Part shown: positions 1 to 7,280 of the stretch, piece after piece
Layout of the letters: every line of letters starts with the position of its first letter
Position numbering within the stretch: the first letter of the stretch is position 1
Assembly (NCBI GenBank): GCA_005789375.1
Contig: SXXZ01000397.1
Location: 1-13,546, forward strand
DNA: 13,546 bases
Source of the DNA: Verrucomicrobiales bacterium
GTDB taxonomy: Bacteria; Verrucomicrobiota; Verrucomicrobiae; Limisphaerales; UBA9464
Direction: 5' to 3'
The notes under the pieces: model-generated
The model's database searches: none
Told to the model about the DNA's origin: nothing
What the model saw: the letters and a program-made list of their open reading frames with translations, nothing else
Translations under genes and position numbers: made by a program

Positions 1-227
1 GATTTGGCGCGGCTGGTGTCTGGGCGAGGAGAAGTTTCGGGAGGAGTTGCTGACGCAGATGAGCGAGCGGATGGGGGTGGAGCATTACGGCCCGCTTGCG
101 GGCGGAGACGACGAGGACGGTGGGGTGGATCGCCGAACGTCTGGCGATGGGCACGCGCGGTTATCTGAACCATCTCTGTATATCGCCGGAGAAAGCTGGG
201 CGGAGAGTAACCAATATCAAGAACTGA
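1..227 (+). pseudogene. REP-associated (Y1/IS200-like) transposase, 3' remnant
   Basis: This is the C-terminal end of a transposase-like protein of the REP-associated tyrosine transposase type, cut at the window start and internally deleted. One reading frame (from base 2) gives IWRGWCLGEEKFREELLTQM and continues to about base 100 with HYGPLA. A different frame (from base 108) gives TTRTVGWIAERLAMGTRGYL and ends at a TGA at 225-227. As I remember the family, these two blocks are normally joined in one frame by roughly 40-50 residues that include a lysine-rich RRKGDP-type stretch. That stretch is missing and the frame has changed, so the gene is broken. The catalytic HUH and Tyr region would lie upstream of the window. 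Family assignment is by recalled C-terminal motifs. Confidence 0.7.
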
Positions 228-259
228 CCCCTTTACTGACCCCTTTACTGACCCCTTTA
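224..259 (+). repeat. Three tandem copies of a 12-bp unit
   Basis: The unit CTGACCCCTTTA occurs three times with no mismatch and no spacer at 224-235, 236-247 and 248-259. It starts on the last codons of the transposase remnant and its first copy contains the stop codon. TGACCCCTTT-like sequences commonly border this kind of Y1 transposase gene (recalled association). The array is probably a duplicated terminal or recognition sequence of the element, although simple slippage expansion is equally possible. Confidence 0.85.
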
Positions 260-620
260 CGGAGACTTCACAAGCGGTTTTCGCCTTGGAAATGGCGGTT
301 TGGTGGAAGTTTCGCCGCTCACAGGCTGCAGGAGATCCGGAGTAAATATCCTTTCAAGGTTGAGGACTGGGTTGAGATCGCATCCCAAATCCGTTGGGGA
401 GAAAGCCAAGCCACCATTGGATTCACAGAAGTTTGCGCGAGACCTGGTCCATAGTCCTGACTCTGTGGGCTTCAATCCTGCGCCCTTACCTGGAAGGAGT
501 TCTGGAGTGAGAGTGCCTACCATGGAGAGTGCCGCTTATCCGTCATGTTCGGCGGAGTGACGCTTTCGGAGAAATCGCCCCACCTAGGAGGTGCTTGGGT
601 GAGGTTGATTTGCCCGCTTT
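260..620. other. Non-coding stretch, no recognisable gene
   Basis: No reading frame in this 361-bp stretch looks like a known protein, and the short open frames overlap one another on both strands. One small inverted repeat is visible: CGTCA at 541-545 and TGACG at 558-562, 12 bp apart, inside a segment that reads MFGGVTLSEK on the plus strand. I have a weak recollection of similar peptide strings being called as spurious ORFs in Verrucomicrobia, which would suggest a dispersed repeat, but I cannot confirm that here. The stretch ends at the stop codon of the minus-strand ATPase gene. Confidence 0.4.
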
Positions 621-1859
621 TTATTCGGCAGGCACCATCCAACCCCATGGGAGCGCCAGGATGCCGGTGTCCAGCGGACGTCCCTCTCGGCCCGCGTGCA
701 GCACGACGCTGCGGACGAGGATCTGAGTCTTGTTGAGCGAATCGCGAAAGGCCCGGATACCAGACGCATCCGAACTGGTGACGGTGCTGCCGGACTTGAT
801 CTCCAGGGCGACGAGTTTCCCATTTTGTTCGAGGATGAAGTCCACTTCGTGGCCGGGGCGGTCGCGCCAGAAGTGGAGCCTGCGCTGGAGCGGGTCGAGG
901 GCGCGCCACGTTTGCAGGGTCTGGTAGAGGGCTTGTTCCAACCAGAAACCTGAGTCAGGTCGGGCGGTGGCCTCCGCCGGTGTCTTGATTCCGGCGAGTG
1001 CTGCCGCGAGTCCGCAGTCGGTCCAGAGCAGCTTGGGGGTTTTCACGAGGGCCAAATTGGGATTGGTGGCATAGGGCCGGATGCGGGTGACGAGGCAGCC
1101 GGTTTCCAGCAGGTTCAAGTAGCGATGAGTGGTCGGGTGCGTCAGCGCGGCGTCGCGGGCGACATCCGCCTGGTTGAGCAGGCGTCCGGTGCGGTGCGCG
1201 GCCAGCGCCATCACGCGTTGGAAATCCGGCAGGCTGGAGACGGCGCTCAATTGCCGGAGATCGCGCTCCAGGTACGTCTGGATATAGGCGGAAAACCAAA
1301 GCGAGCGGTCGGAGTCGCTCGCGATGGCGAGCGCTGGAGGGTAACCGCCTCGCAGCAGCCAGGCCGGCCAGTCGCCAGTTTCGGCCGGCCACTCGCGAAT
1401 ATCGAAATCGGGAGCGAAGAGCCGATCGAGCGGCTGGAGGGCGGTCTTCCGTTGCTGCCATTCCGCGGGGCAGAAGGGTGGTAGTTCCAGATAGATAGCG
1501 CGTCCCGCTAGCGTGTCTGCCACGCGGTGCATGAGCAGGAGATTGGCAGAACCGGTGAGGAGAAAGTCGCCCGCACGGCGCTCCTCGTCCACGGCGCGTT
1601 TGACGGCCAGAAGCAGCGGTGGAGTGCGTTGCACTTCATCGAGAGTAACGGGGCGGCTCCGTAGGAGTGAGTCGGGCTGGCGTTCGGCCTGATCGAGCAC
1701 ACCCACGTCGTCCAGCGTGAAGTAGGCGCGGGACGGGTTCAGGGATTTAGCGAGGGTGGTCTTGCCGGTCTGCCGCGCACCGGTGACGACGGTCACGGGC
1801 AGCACTTTTAGGGCGGATTCGAGATTTTTGGCGAACCAACGCGGACGTAATCTCTTCAT
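621..1859 (-). CDS. AAA+ ATPase with DUF4143 domain
   Basis: This 412-residue protein is a complete member of the AAA_14/DUF4143 ATPases, cytoplasmic proteins of unclear role that spread widely by horizontal transfer. Walker A is GARQTGKT at residues 27-34 and Walker B is VTLDE at 71-75. The sensor-like LLTGSAN is at 100-106, followed by the family's TLAGRA segment at 116-121. The DUF4143 part spans about 180-330. The C-terminus carries a PD-(D/E)XK-like pattern: GHEVDF near 336-341 and ALEIKSG at 351-357. Length is normal for the family and no break is visible. The ATG at 1857-1859 is favoured because it gives the usual N-terminus leading into the P-loop. No Shine-Dalgarno is seen before it, and a promoter-like pair lies so close that a leaderless message is possible. 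It is divergent from the 1995-2573 locus. Confidence 0.93.
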   Translation of the reverse strand: MKRLRPRWFAKNLESALKVLPVTVVTGARQTGKTTLAKSLNPSRAYFTLDDVGVLDQAERQPDSLLRSRPVTLDEVQRTPPLLLAVKRAVDEERRAGDFLLTGSANLLLMHRVADTLAGRAIYLELPPFCPAEWQQRKTALQPLDRLFAPDFDIREWPAETGDWPAWLLRGGYPPALAIASDSDRSLWFSAYIQTYLERDLRQLSAVSSLPDFQRVMALAAHRTGRLLNQADVARDAALTHPTTHRYLNLLETGCLVTRIRPYATNPNLALVKTPKLLWTDCGLAAALAGIKTPAEATARPDSGFWLEQALYQTLQTWRALDPLQRRLHFWRDRPGHEVDFILEQNGKLVALEIKSGSTVTSSDASGIRAFRDSLNKTQILVRSVVLHAGREGRPLDTGILALPWGWMVPAE

Positions 1860-1861
1860 GT

Positions 1862-1904
1862 CGTGAAATAAATCATTTCACGGTATGAAATACAATGAGT
1901 AGTT
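1862..1904 (-). promoter_or_regulatory. Palindrome and putative promoter of the DUF4143 gene
   Basis: A 21-bp perfect inverted repeat, CGTGAAAT-5 bp-ATTTCACG, lies at 1862-1882, two bases upstream of the ATG of the minus-strand ATPase gene. A further half-site-like TATGAAAT follows at 1884-1891. On the minus strand a TTGTAT box, 17 bp and a TTTATT box can be read over the same bases (about 1869-1897), each a partial match to sigma-70 hexamers. If they are used, transcription would start at or next to the start codon and the palindrome would overlap the promoter as an operator. The palindrome is seen directly; the promoter and operator roles are inferred. Confidence 0.45.
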
Positions 1905-1994
1905 GGAGCGTTACTGCACCGAACGGCTGAATTTGCGGTAATCTACCTCCATCGACCGCACCAACGCAGCTTGAGTTTCAACAACGAACATTCC

Positions 1995-2196
1995 ATGACC
2001 ACTCCGTCTGACTCCGGTTCGGCCCTTACCCGGGAGATGTTTCTTGACGCTCTATCTGCCCTCTCTGATGAACTCAAAATCGACTCACTCTGCCAGTGCC
2101 GTCCTCGCCTTAGTGGGTCAATACTACCCTGAGCACCGCATCCCGGTGCGGGCGCAGTACTTGTTGGAGGGCTTGTTTGAAGAAGGAAAGATATGA
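1995..2196 (+). pseudogene. DUF6036-like nucleotidyltransferase, internally deleted
   Basis: Two fragments of one protein family lie in different frames. From ATG 1995 the frame reads MTTPSDSGSALTREMFLDAL then SALSDELK, like the N-terminus of DUF6036 nucleotidyltransferases (AbiEii-like fold), and runs to a stop at 2130-2132. A second frame, open before 2068 and ending at TGA 2194-2196, reads VLALVGQYYPEHRIPVRAQY then LLEGLFEEGKI, like the C-terminus of the same family. The central part of roughly 120-150 residues, with the GG...D.D nucleotidyltransferase motif, is absent, and the frame changes at the junction near 2075-2095. The gene should therefore be inactive. Its end still overlaps the next gene by ATGA, as expected of the original operon. 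Family assignment rests on recalled end motifs. Confidence 0.6.
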
Positions 2197-2573
2197 GACC
2201 TACGAGTTTGGCGGAAGTGGCTGCGCTGGCGGCTGGGGGTGACTCCTTTGATCGATGTCTGGCAAACTTTCTCGACGGCTTCTATGCATGCCCCACTGCG
2301 ATAGCGTTGGAGAAAGAACCTCGCCGGCTCGATGCCGTGGCAGCGGACGTGGGGCGTATTCAGGACGCATACCTTGCGGCGACGGCGGAGGAATTGGCGC
2401 GGTCGTTTCACTTGCCCAGCCCTGAGTGGACAAGGGCCGAGGGGCGACAACTTCATCGTCCGTGGTTCGCTTCGCCATTGGCTTCGTTGCGTGCGGTGTT
2501 GCTGCAGGAAAGTCCGCCCGCCTTTCGCTGCCGGAATCTTTTCGTTAGCGCAAATGCGTTGTCTCGGGCCTAG
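2193..2573 (+). CDS. Partner gene of a DUF6036-type nucleotidyltransferase
   Basis: This complete 126-residue protein has no function known to me. It looks soluble, with no signal peptide or membrane segment. The C-terminal block with HRPWFASPLASLRAVLLQES at about 87-106 and ending RNLFVSANALSRA is strongly conserved in small proteins that I remember being encoded right after DUF6036 nucleotidyltransferase genes. The start is well supported: AAGGA at 2183-2187 sits 5 bases before the ATG, and the ATG overlaps the upstream stop as ATGA. The arrangement resembles a toxin-antitoxin pair. By analogy with AbiEi/AbiEii the nucleotidyltransferase would be the toxic half and this the partner, but that is inference. 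Here the nucleotidyltransferase is broken, so the gene appears orphaned yet still open and translatable. Confidence 0.7.
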   Translation: MRPTSLAEVAALAAGGDSFDRCLANFLDGFYACPTAIALEKEPRRLDAVAADVGRIQDAYLAATAEELARSFHLPSPEWTRAEGRQLHRPWFASPLASLRAVLLQESPPAFRCRNLFVSANALSRA

Positions 2574-2603
2574 CCAAGCCAAACGCAAACGCCGACAGCA
2601 GAC

Positions 2604-2624
2604 GGATCATTCCCTGAGTGATCC
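2604..2624. repeat. Short inverted repeat after the orphan partner gene
   Basis: GGATCA at 2604-2609 is the reverse complement of TGATCC at 2619-2624, with a 9-base loop. It lies 30 bases after the stop at 2573 and could form a small hairpin. There is no T-run after it, so an intrinsic terminator is not supported. Confidence 0.3.
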
Positions 2625-2797
2625 CGCCTGCGCCCTCCAGCTCGGAGTGGTCGGTGTCTGGCCGAAGGCAACCTCAGTTGTCGCACAGGCCACGTCTCAC
2701 CCAACACCCGGCGTGTATCGCGATCCATGCCCTATTCGTAACCGCTCGCAACACCGCCGAGCTTGTCGTGTCTGCGGTGACGGGTAGGGTCTCATTT

Positions 2798-3931
2798 ATG
2801 GCAAGGGTGTATTCGGTGCTGGCGGCGTCATGGCTGCTGGGGACGGTGGCGATCGATGCAGGGGCGGCAGCGCTGCCTCGCAAGTTGGCGTCGTCCGTCG
2901 AGCGTCTCAAGGCCGTCGGCCCAGAGGGGCAGGGCAATGCGGCCGCTCAAGCCGCTTGGAACGAGGTGGCCAAGGCTAAGGCCAGCCAGATCCCGGAGTT
3001 GCTCGTGGCCATGGATGGGGCCAATGACTACGCGCTGAACTGGATGCGCGCGGCCATTGAGACGGCAGTGCAACGCGAGAGTGCCGCAGGGGCCAAGCTT
3101 TCGTTGAAGTCGCTCGAAGCCATCCTTCGCGACACCCGGCACCATGCGCGGGGCCGTCGCCTGGCTTTCGAGTTGATCCAAAAGCTCGATGCGTCGAGGG
3201 CTCAGGCCATGCTGCCCGATTTTCTCCAGGATCCGGGTTCTGAACTGCGGCGCGAGGCGGTCGCCCAACTGATGACCCGTGCGGTCGGACAAACCAATGC
3301 GGCCAAGGCCACCGCGGTGACGATGTACCGTCAGGCGCTCGGGTTTTCTCGGGAGGCCGACCAAATCGAAGACATCGCCAAACGCCTGCTGGACCTCGGC
3401 GACAAGGTGGATTTGGCCAAGACCTTTGGTTGGGTTTCAAAGTGGCAGTTGATCGGCCCCTTCGACAACGCCGGCGAGGTGGGCTTTGCCAAGGTATACC
3501 CTCCGGAAGAACGCCTCGACCTGACAGCCGAGCTGGCGGGTAAGAGTGGGTCGGTGAAGTGGTTTCCGTATGAGACCCGCAGTGAGTACGGGTTGGTCGA
3601 TTTCAATCAGGCGATCTCGTCCTTGAAGGGGGTGGCGGGTTATGCCACCGCCGAGTTCTGGAGCGATTCGGCCCGTACTGCCCAAGTGCGTTTGGGCTGC
3701 AAAAACGGTTGGAAGATCTGGGTGAATGGAACCTTGGTTTTCGGTCGCGATGAGTACCACCGTTCGGCCGAGATCGACCAGTACCGCATGCCGGTGTCGT
3801 TGAAGGCTGGAAAGAACATTCTCCTCGTCAAATGCACCCAGAACGAACAGACGCAGGACTGGACCAAGGAGTGGGAATTTCAACTCCGGGTGACCGATGA
3901 GCAGGGCACTCCGATTGTCTCCACACGCTGA
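2798..3931 (+). CDS. Exported helical-repeat and beta-sandwich protein
   Basis: This is a 377-residue secreted or periplasmic protein. Residues 1-24 form a signal peptide (MARVYSVLAASWLLGTVAID, then AGAAAL). Residues 28-205 are alpha-helical with a HEAT-like pattern (LDASRAQAMLPDFLQDPGSE, then LRREAVAQLM at 151-160). Residues 206-370 look like a galactose-binding-type beta-sandwich: WQLIGPFDN at 216-224, YPPE at 234-237, GWKIWVNGTLVFG at 304-316, then AGKNILLVKC at 337-346. This architecture is common in exported proteins of Planctomycetes and Verrucomicrobia and has no enzyme motif. The start at 2798 was chosen over an in-frame ATG at 2618 because it places the signal peptide at the N-terminus. 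A propeller gene follows after 36 bases, so the two are probably co-transcribed and may work together at the cell envelope. A carbohydrate-binding role is plausible but unproven. Confidence 0.8.
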   Translation: MARVYSVLAASWLLGTVAIDAGAAALPRKLASSVERLKAVGPEGQGNAAAQAAWNEVAKAKASQIPELLVAMDGANDYALNWMRAAIETAVQRESAAGAKLSLKSLEAILRDTRHHARGRRLAFELIQKLDASRAQAMLPDFLQDPGSELRREAVAQLMTRAVGQTNAAKATAVTMYRQALGFSREADQIEDIAKRLLDLGDKVDLAKTFGWVSKWQLIGPFDNAGEVGFAKVYPPEERLDLTAELAGKSGSVKWFPYETRSEYGLVDFNQAISSLKGVAGYATAEFWSDSARTAQVRLGCKNGWKIWVNGTLVFGRDEYHRSAEIDQYRMPVSLKAGKNILLVKCTQNEQTQDWTKEWEFQLRVTDEQGTPIVSTR

Positions 3932-3967
3932 ATCCGTCTCTGAACCTCGCTGACCAACCCACGATTC

Positions 3968-5179
3968 ATGAAACTTTCCCTCCTCCTGACAGCGGCCCTC
4001 ACGGCGATTGCTCCCCTCGGAGCCGCAGATTGGACGCAATTCCGTGGCCCCAACGGAGACGGTCTTTCTGGCGAGACCGGCGTCCCGGTGCGCATGGAAC
4101 CGAGCTCACTGACCTGGTCCATCGCCTTACCGGGCCGGGGGTTGTCGTCCCCGCTCATCCTCGGCGACAAGGTCTTCGTGACGGCCGGCAGCGGCGCCCG
4201 GCAGGATCGACTTCATGTGCTGTGCTTCCGGGTGACCGATGGGTCATTGCTTTGGGAGCGCCAGTTCTGGGCCACCGGTCGGACCATGACCCACGAGAAG
4301 ATCGGTGCGGCCACGCCGACACCGGCCTCGGATGGTAAGGCGATTTACGCGATCTTTTCGTCCAACGACTGCGTGGCCTTAGACCTCGACGGACGCTTGC
4401 TGTGGTTCCGCGGGCTGGGTCGGGATTATCCCAATGCCAGCAATTCCTTAGGCATGTCGTCGTCGTTGGTGGTGGTCGATGGTGTGGTGGTGGCGATGGT
4501 CGAGAACGACAGCGAATCGTTCACCGCGGGCCTCGATGCGCGCACCGGTGTCAATCGCTGGAAATTAGACCGCCCAAAGAAGGCCAACTGGACCTCGCCG
4601 GTAGTCTTCAAGTCGCCCGGACAGCCTAACAGGGTGCTGCTGCAGTCGGCACAAGGCGTGACAGCGGTGGACCCAACGACGGGCAAAATCGCTTGGGACA
4701 TCACTGAGGGAGCTTCGACCGTGCCTTCGCTCGTGGTGAGCCAGGGCAGGTTGGTTATTCCGGCCAACGGCATCACGGTGGTTGAACCAGGCGCGGGCGA
4801 TGCCAAGCCGAAGTCCATTTGGCGTTCGGCCCAATTGCGTCCGGGCACGGCCAGCCCAGTGGTTGTGGGCGGTCGACTCCTCACCCTCAATGATGGTGGC
4901 ATCCTCACGTGCGCCGATGCTCAAGACGGCAAGCGGTTGTGGCAGTTGCGGCTCAAGGGTTCGTTCAGCGCCACTCCAGTGGTCGCCGGTGGTCATCTTT
5001 ATTGCGTCAGCGAAGAGGGCCGGGTGCAGGTGGTGGATCCGTCGAAGGCCGAAGGAATCGTGGTCAGTGAACTGGCTCTCGAACAGACCGTCATCGGGAC
5101 TCCCTCCATCGCGGCTGGGTCTCTCTTTGTTCGGAGCGATTCTCGACTAGTGCGATTGGGTGGCACCGCTCTTCGGTGA
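3968..5179 (+). CDS. Exported PQQ-like beta-propeller protein
   Basis: The 403-residue protein has a signal peptide (MKLSLLLTAALTAIAPLGAA, cleavage near 20) followed at once by DWTQFRGPNGDGLS, the hallmark opening of the large Planctomycetes/Verrucomicrobia family of PQQ_2 propeller proteins. Repeated blades follow, each with a TG/DG-x-x-x-W signature: DGSLLWER, DGRLLWFR, TGVNRWKL, TGKIAWDI and DGKRLWQL. The first of these falls near residue 90 and the last near 320. Length is typical. No heme c motif or dehydrogenase feature is visible, so it is more likely a binding or scaffold propeller than a quinoprotein dehydrogenase. It sits between two other exported proteins with gaps of 36 and 47 bases, which supports an envelope operon. 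The ATG at 3968 is the only start that gives a clean signal peptide. Confidence 0.88.
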   Translation: MKLSLLLTAALTAIAPLGAADWTQFRGPNGDGLSGETGVPVRMEPSSLTWSIALPGRGLSSPLILGDKVFVTAGSGARQDRLHVLCFRVTDGSLLWERQFWATGRTMTHEKIGAATPTPASDGKAIYAIFSSNDCVALDLDGRLLWFRGLGRDYPNASNSLGMSSSLVVVDGVVVAMVENDSESFTAGLDARTGVNRWKLDRPKKANWTSPVVFKSPGQPNRVLLQSAQGVTAVDPTTGKIAWDITEGASTVPSLVVSQGRLVIPANGITVVEPGAGDAKPKSIWRSAQLRPGTASPVVVGGRLLTLNDGGILTCADAQDGKRLWQLRLKGSFSATPVVAGGHLYCVSEEGRVQVVDPSKAEGIVVSELALEQTVIGTPSIAAGSLFVRSDSRLVRLGGTALR

Positions 5180-5226
5180 GCCGCTCGATGCTTTCCATTG
5201 GTCCGGACTTCGGGAAGATTTCCTCC

Positions 5227-6108
5227 ATGCATTTCCCACCGATTCGACCCGCTTGGTTGTGGCTGGCCCTGCTGATTTTCGCAGGGTGCTCCTCGCCGGG
5301 AGGACGTCAGGTCCATTCCGCTGCCATGAAACTCCACCTGCGGTCTCAAAGTCCGGCGGCCTCCGAGCGTGTTGAGTCTTGGGACCCGCGACGCACGGCC
5401 ATCATCGTTTGCGATCTGTGGGACGACCATTGGTGCAAGTCGGCCTCGGCCCGCGTGGGAGAACTCGTTGAGCCCATGAACCGGACGCTGGATGCGGCGC
5501 GAAAGCAGGGTATTTTCATTATTCACGCGCCCAGCAGCGTGACGGCTTTTTATCAGGGAACCCCGGCTCGCGAATTGGCCCTCAAGGCGCGCTTTTCGGC
5601 AACGCCCCGTCCGCTGGCCACGGCCGAACGCTGGGGCACCCGATGGTGCTGGCCGGATGCTTCGCACGAAGGGGTGTTGCCCATCGACGATTCGGACATG
5701 GGCTGCTCGTGCAACGGTACCAAGTGCACGATCCGTGAGGCGTGGACTCGTCAGCATCCGGGCCTGCGGATCGAAGCGGGAGACGCTCTGACCGATGATG
5801 GTCAGGAAACCTGGAACTTGTTGGCCGAGCGCGGCATCGACCATGTCATTTTGTGCGGTGTGCACCTCAACATGTGCGTGCTGGGTCGTCCCTTCGCCAT
5901 TCGGCAAATGGTCCGCATGGGCAAACACGTGGCGCTGATCCGCGACCTCACCGACACCATGTACAACCCAGAACGGCCTCCCGGGGTGGACCACTTCACC
6001 GGCACCGACCGAGTGGTGGCGCATATTGAACGGTACTGGTGTCCGTCGTTCACCAGCGCCGATATCACCGGCGGTAAGCCCTTCCGATTCCACGAGGATC
6101 ACCGTTGA
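5227..6108 (+). CDS. Isochorismatase-fold hydrolase, probable lipoprotein
   Basis: This 293-residue protein belongs to the cysteine hydrolase (isochorismatase) superfamily. The first core strand is TAIIVCDLWDDHWC, with candidate catalytic Asp63. The nucleophile region is VILCGVHLNMCVLGR, with Cys217. The usual catalytic Lys before this strand is not obvious: the aligned stretch reads RIEAGDALTDDGQE. A Cys cluster GCSCNGTKC (Cys160, 162, 167) and the tail HFTGTDRVVAHIERYWCP recall a PVC-type subgroup. The N-terminus has a hydrophobic segment ending LLIFAGC, so Cys21 may be lipidated, although Phe at position -3 is atypical. I chose ATG 5227 because GGAAG at 5213-5217 is 9 bases upstream. A GTG at 5176 overlapping the previous stop and an ATG at 5188 would bury the signal peptide. 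Substrate is unknown. Confidence 0.82.
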   Translation: MHFPPIRPAWLWLALLIFAGCSSPGGRQVHSAAMKLHLRSQSPAASERVESWDPRRTAIIVCDLWDDHWCKSASARVGELVEPMNRTLDAARKQGIFIIHAPSSVTAFYQGTPARELALKARFSATPRPLATAERWGTRWCWPDASHEGVLPIDDSDMGCSCNGTKCTIREAWTRQHPGLRIEAGDALTDDGQETWNLLAERGIDHVILCGVHLNMCVLGRPFAIRQMVRMGKHVALIRDLTDTMYNPERPPGVDHFTGTDRVVAHIERYWCPSFTSADITGGKPFRFHEDHR

Positions 6109-6163
6109 ACGTCACCGGCGACATTGACGCCTTCACCCTAGAGCGGTTTTGTTGAACGACATC

Positions 6164-7105
6164 ATGGCCAAGCCCGTTGCCTGCCTGCTGTGCCGCCATG
6201 AGCGGACCACCGAGATCGATGCCCTCACGCCCAATGAGATTGGTCGTTTGTGGCACTACTTCGGCGTGACCCTCAGTCCGGAGGCGCAGGCCTCGTTTCA
6301 AGGGGCGTCTCGGGTGACTCAGCACCGGTGTGTGGCCTGCGGGTTCGAGTTTTTTGATCCGGTGCTGCCGGGCAATGGGGCTTTCTACACCGACTTGCAA
6401 ACCCAGGTGGCTCGGTACTATCCGGGCGATAGTCCGTCGTTTCTCCATGCGATCGACTTGGCCGTCCGAGCCGGTTCGCGCGATTGCATGGATTTGGGAT
6501 GTGGCGACGGAGGTTTTCTGGATTTGGCGCGGGCCAAGGGCATTGAGACCCACGGCCTCGACCTCAATCCGAAGGCCGTGGCGGCGGCGCAAGCCAAGGG
6601 ACACGACGTCCACGCCTCGACCGCTGAAGCCTTTGCCCAAAGCCATTCGGGCCGGCAATTTTCATTGGTTACCGCCTTCGAGGTCATGGAACACGTCCCG
6701 GATCCGGTGGCGTTTTTCCGCGATGCGGCCCGACTGGTGGCTCCGGGCGGGCATTTGGTAATTTCGGTTCCGCACGGGCAGGGGCTTTACCGTTGGTGGA
6801 CCCTCGAACCGTGTCAGTGGCCGCCCCATCACATCACCCATTGGCGTCGCTCCGACTTGGAGCATCTCGGTGAGCAGCATCAGATGCAGCCCGTTTGGTT
6901 CGGTGCCGATCCGTTGAGAGGAGTCCAAGTTCGGTTGAGTCTTCAAACTCAGGGAGACTTGGAACACGTACTGGGCCGAAGGCCGGCCGAACCCGGCCGA
7001 TTCTGGACCGAACTGATGACCTTCCTTTACCGGGTGGGCCTCTGCCGTCACTACCTCCGCTGGGGCACCAGTTTGCATGCCCATTACCGCAAGTCGCTGG
7101 TCTAA
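6164..7105 (+). CDS. SAM-dependent methyltransferase with N-terminal Cys4 site
   Basis: A 313-residue class I methyltransferase, cytoplasmic. The N-terminal part carries CLLC at 7-10 and CVAC at 56-59, a likely zinc site, followed by FFDP and FYTDLQTQVARYY, a layout I recall from methyltransferases in surface-polysaccharide clusters. The catalytic domain begins with the SAM motif DLGCGDGGFLDLA at 110-122. It continues with an acidic residue at the end of strand 2 (GLDLN, Asp133), then FEVMEHVPDP at 172-181 and APGGHLVISVP at 193-203. PPHHITHW at 220-227 is typical of sugar or lipid methyltransferases of this type. The ATG at 6164 gives a compact N-terminus; a TTG at 6149 is possible and no clear ribosome binding site decides between them. 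The gene is 55 bases after the hydrolase gene and may share its transcript. Substrate unknown. Confidence 0.85.
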   Translation: MAKPVACLLCRHERTTEIDALTPNEIGRLWHYFGVTLSPEAQASFQGASRVTQHRCVACGFEFFDPVLPGNGAFYTDLQTQVARYYPGDSPSFLHAIDLAVRAGSRDCMDLGCGDGGFLDLARAKGIETHGLDLNPKAVAAAQAKGHDVHASTAEAFAQSHSGRQFSLVTAFEVMEHVPDPVAFFRDAARLVAPGGHLVISVPHGQGLYRWWTLEPCQWPPHHITHWRRSDLEHLGEQHQMQPVWFGADPLRGVQVRLSLQTQGDLEHVLGRRPAEPGRFWTELMTFLYRVGLCRHYLRWGTSLHAHYRKSLV

Positions 7106-7280
7106 GTAGACGTAGGCGAACCCGCTTCGATAGCACCTAGCCTGAGCCTGCTTCCGCATTTTCAAAGGTGATCCGCTGAGTGATTCCTGTACTGATCAGC
7201 GCTCTACCCTGTCGGCTGCGATTCGAAGTCGGCCGTGGCTGCCTATGGCTCTGTCCCTTTCAACTCTTGAACTCAACCCG

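Noticed and set aside
224..259. CRISPR-like array
   Set aside because: The three 12-bp units are directly joined with no spacers, so this is a simple tandem repeat.
2618..2797. In-frame upstream extension of the helical-repeat/beta-sandwich gene (start at 2618)
   Set aside because: The added 60 residues are low in recognisable pattern and would put a good signal peptide in the middle of the protein; ATG 2798 is the natural start.
5176..5226. GTG start overlapping the previous stop (GTGA) for the hydrolase gene
   Set aside because: It would place 17 extra residues before the lipoprotein-like signal; ATG 5227 has a GGAAG at suitable distance.
4999..6102. A 367-codon open frame on the minus strand
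   Set aside because: It lies antisense to the well-supported propeller and hydrolase genes and has no domain pattern; it is a by-product of high GC codon use.
6110..6129. CGTCA...TGACG inverted repeat between the hydrolase and methyltransferase genes
   Set aside because: Arms of 5 bp and no T-run; too weak for a terminator or operator call.
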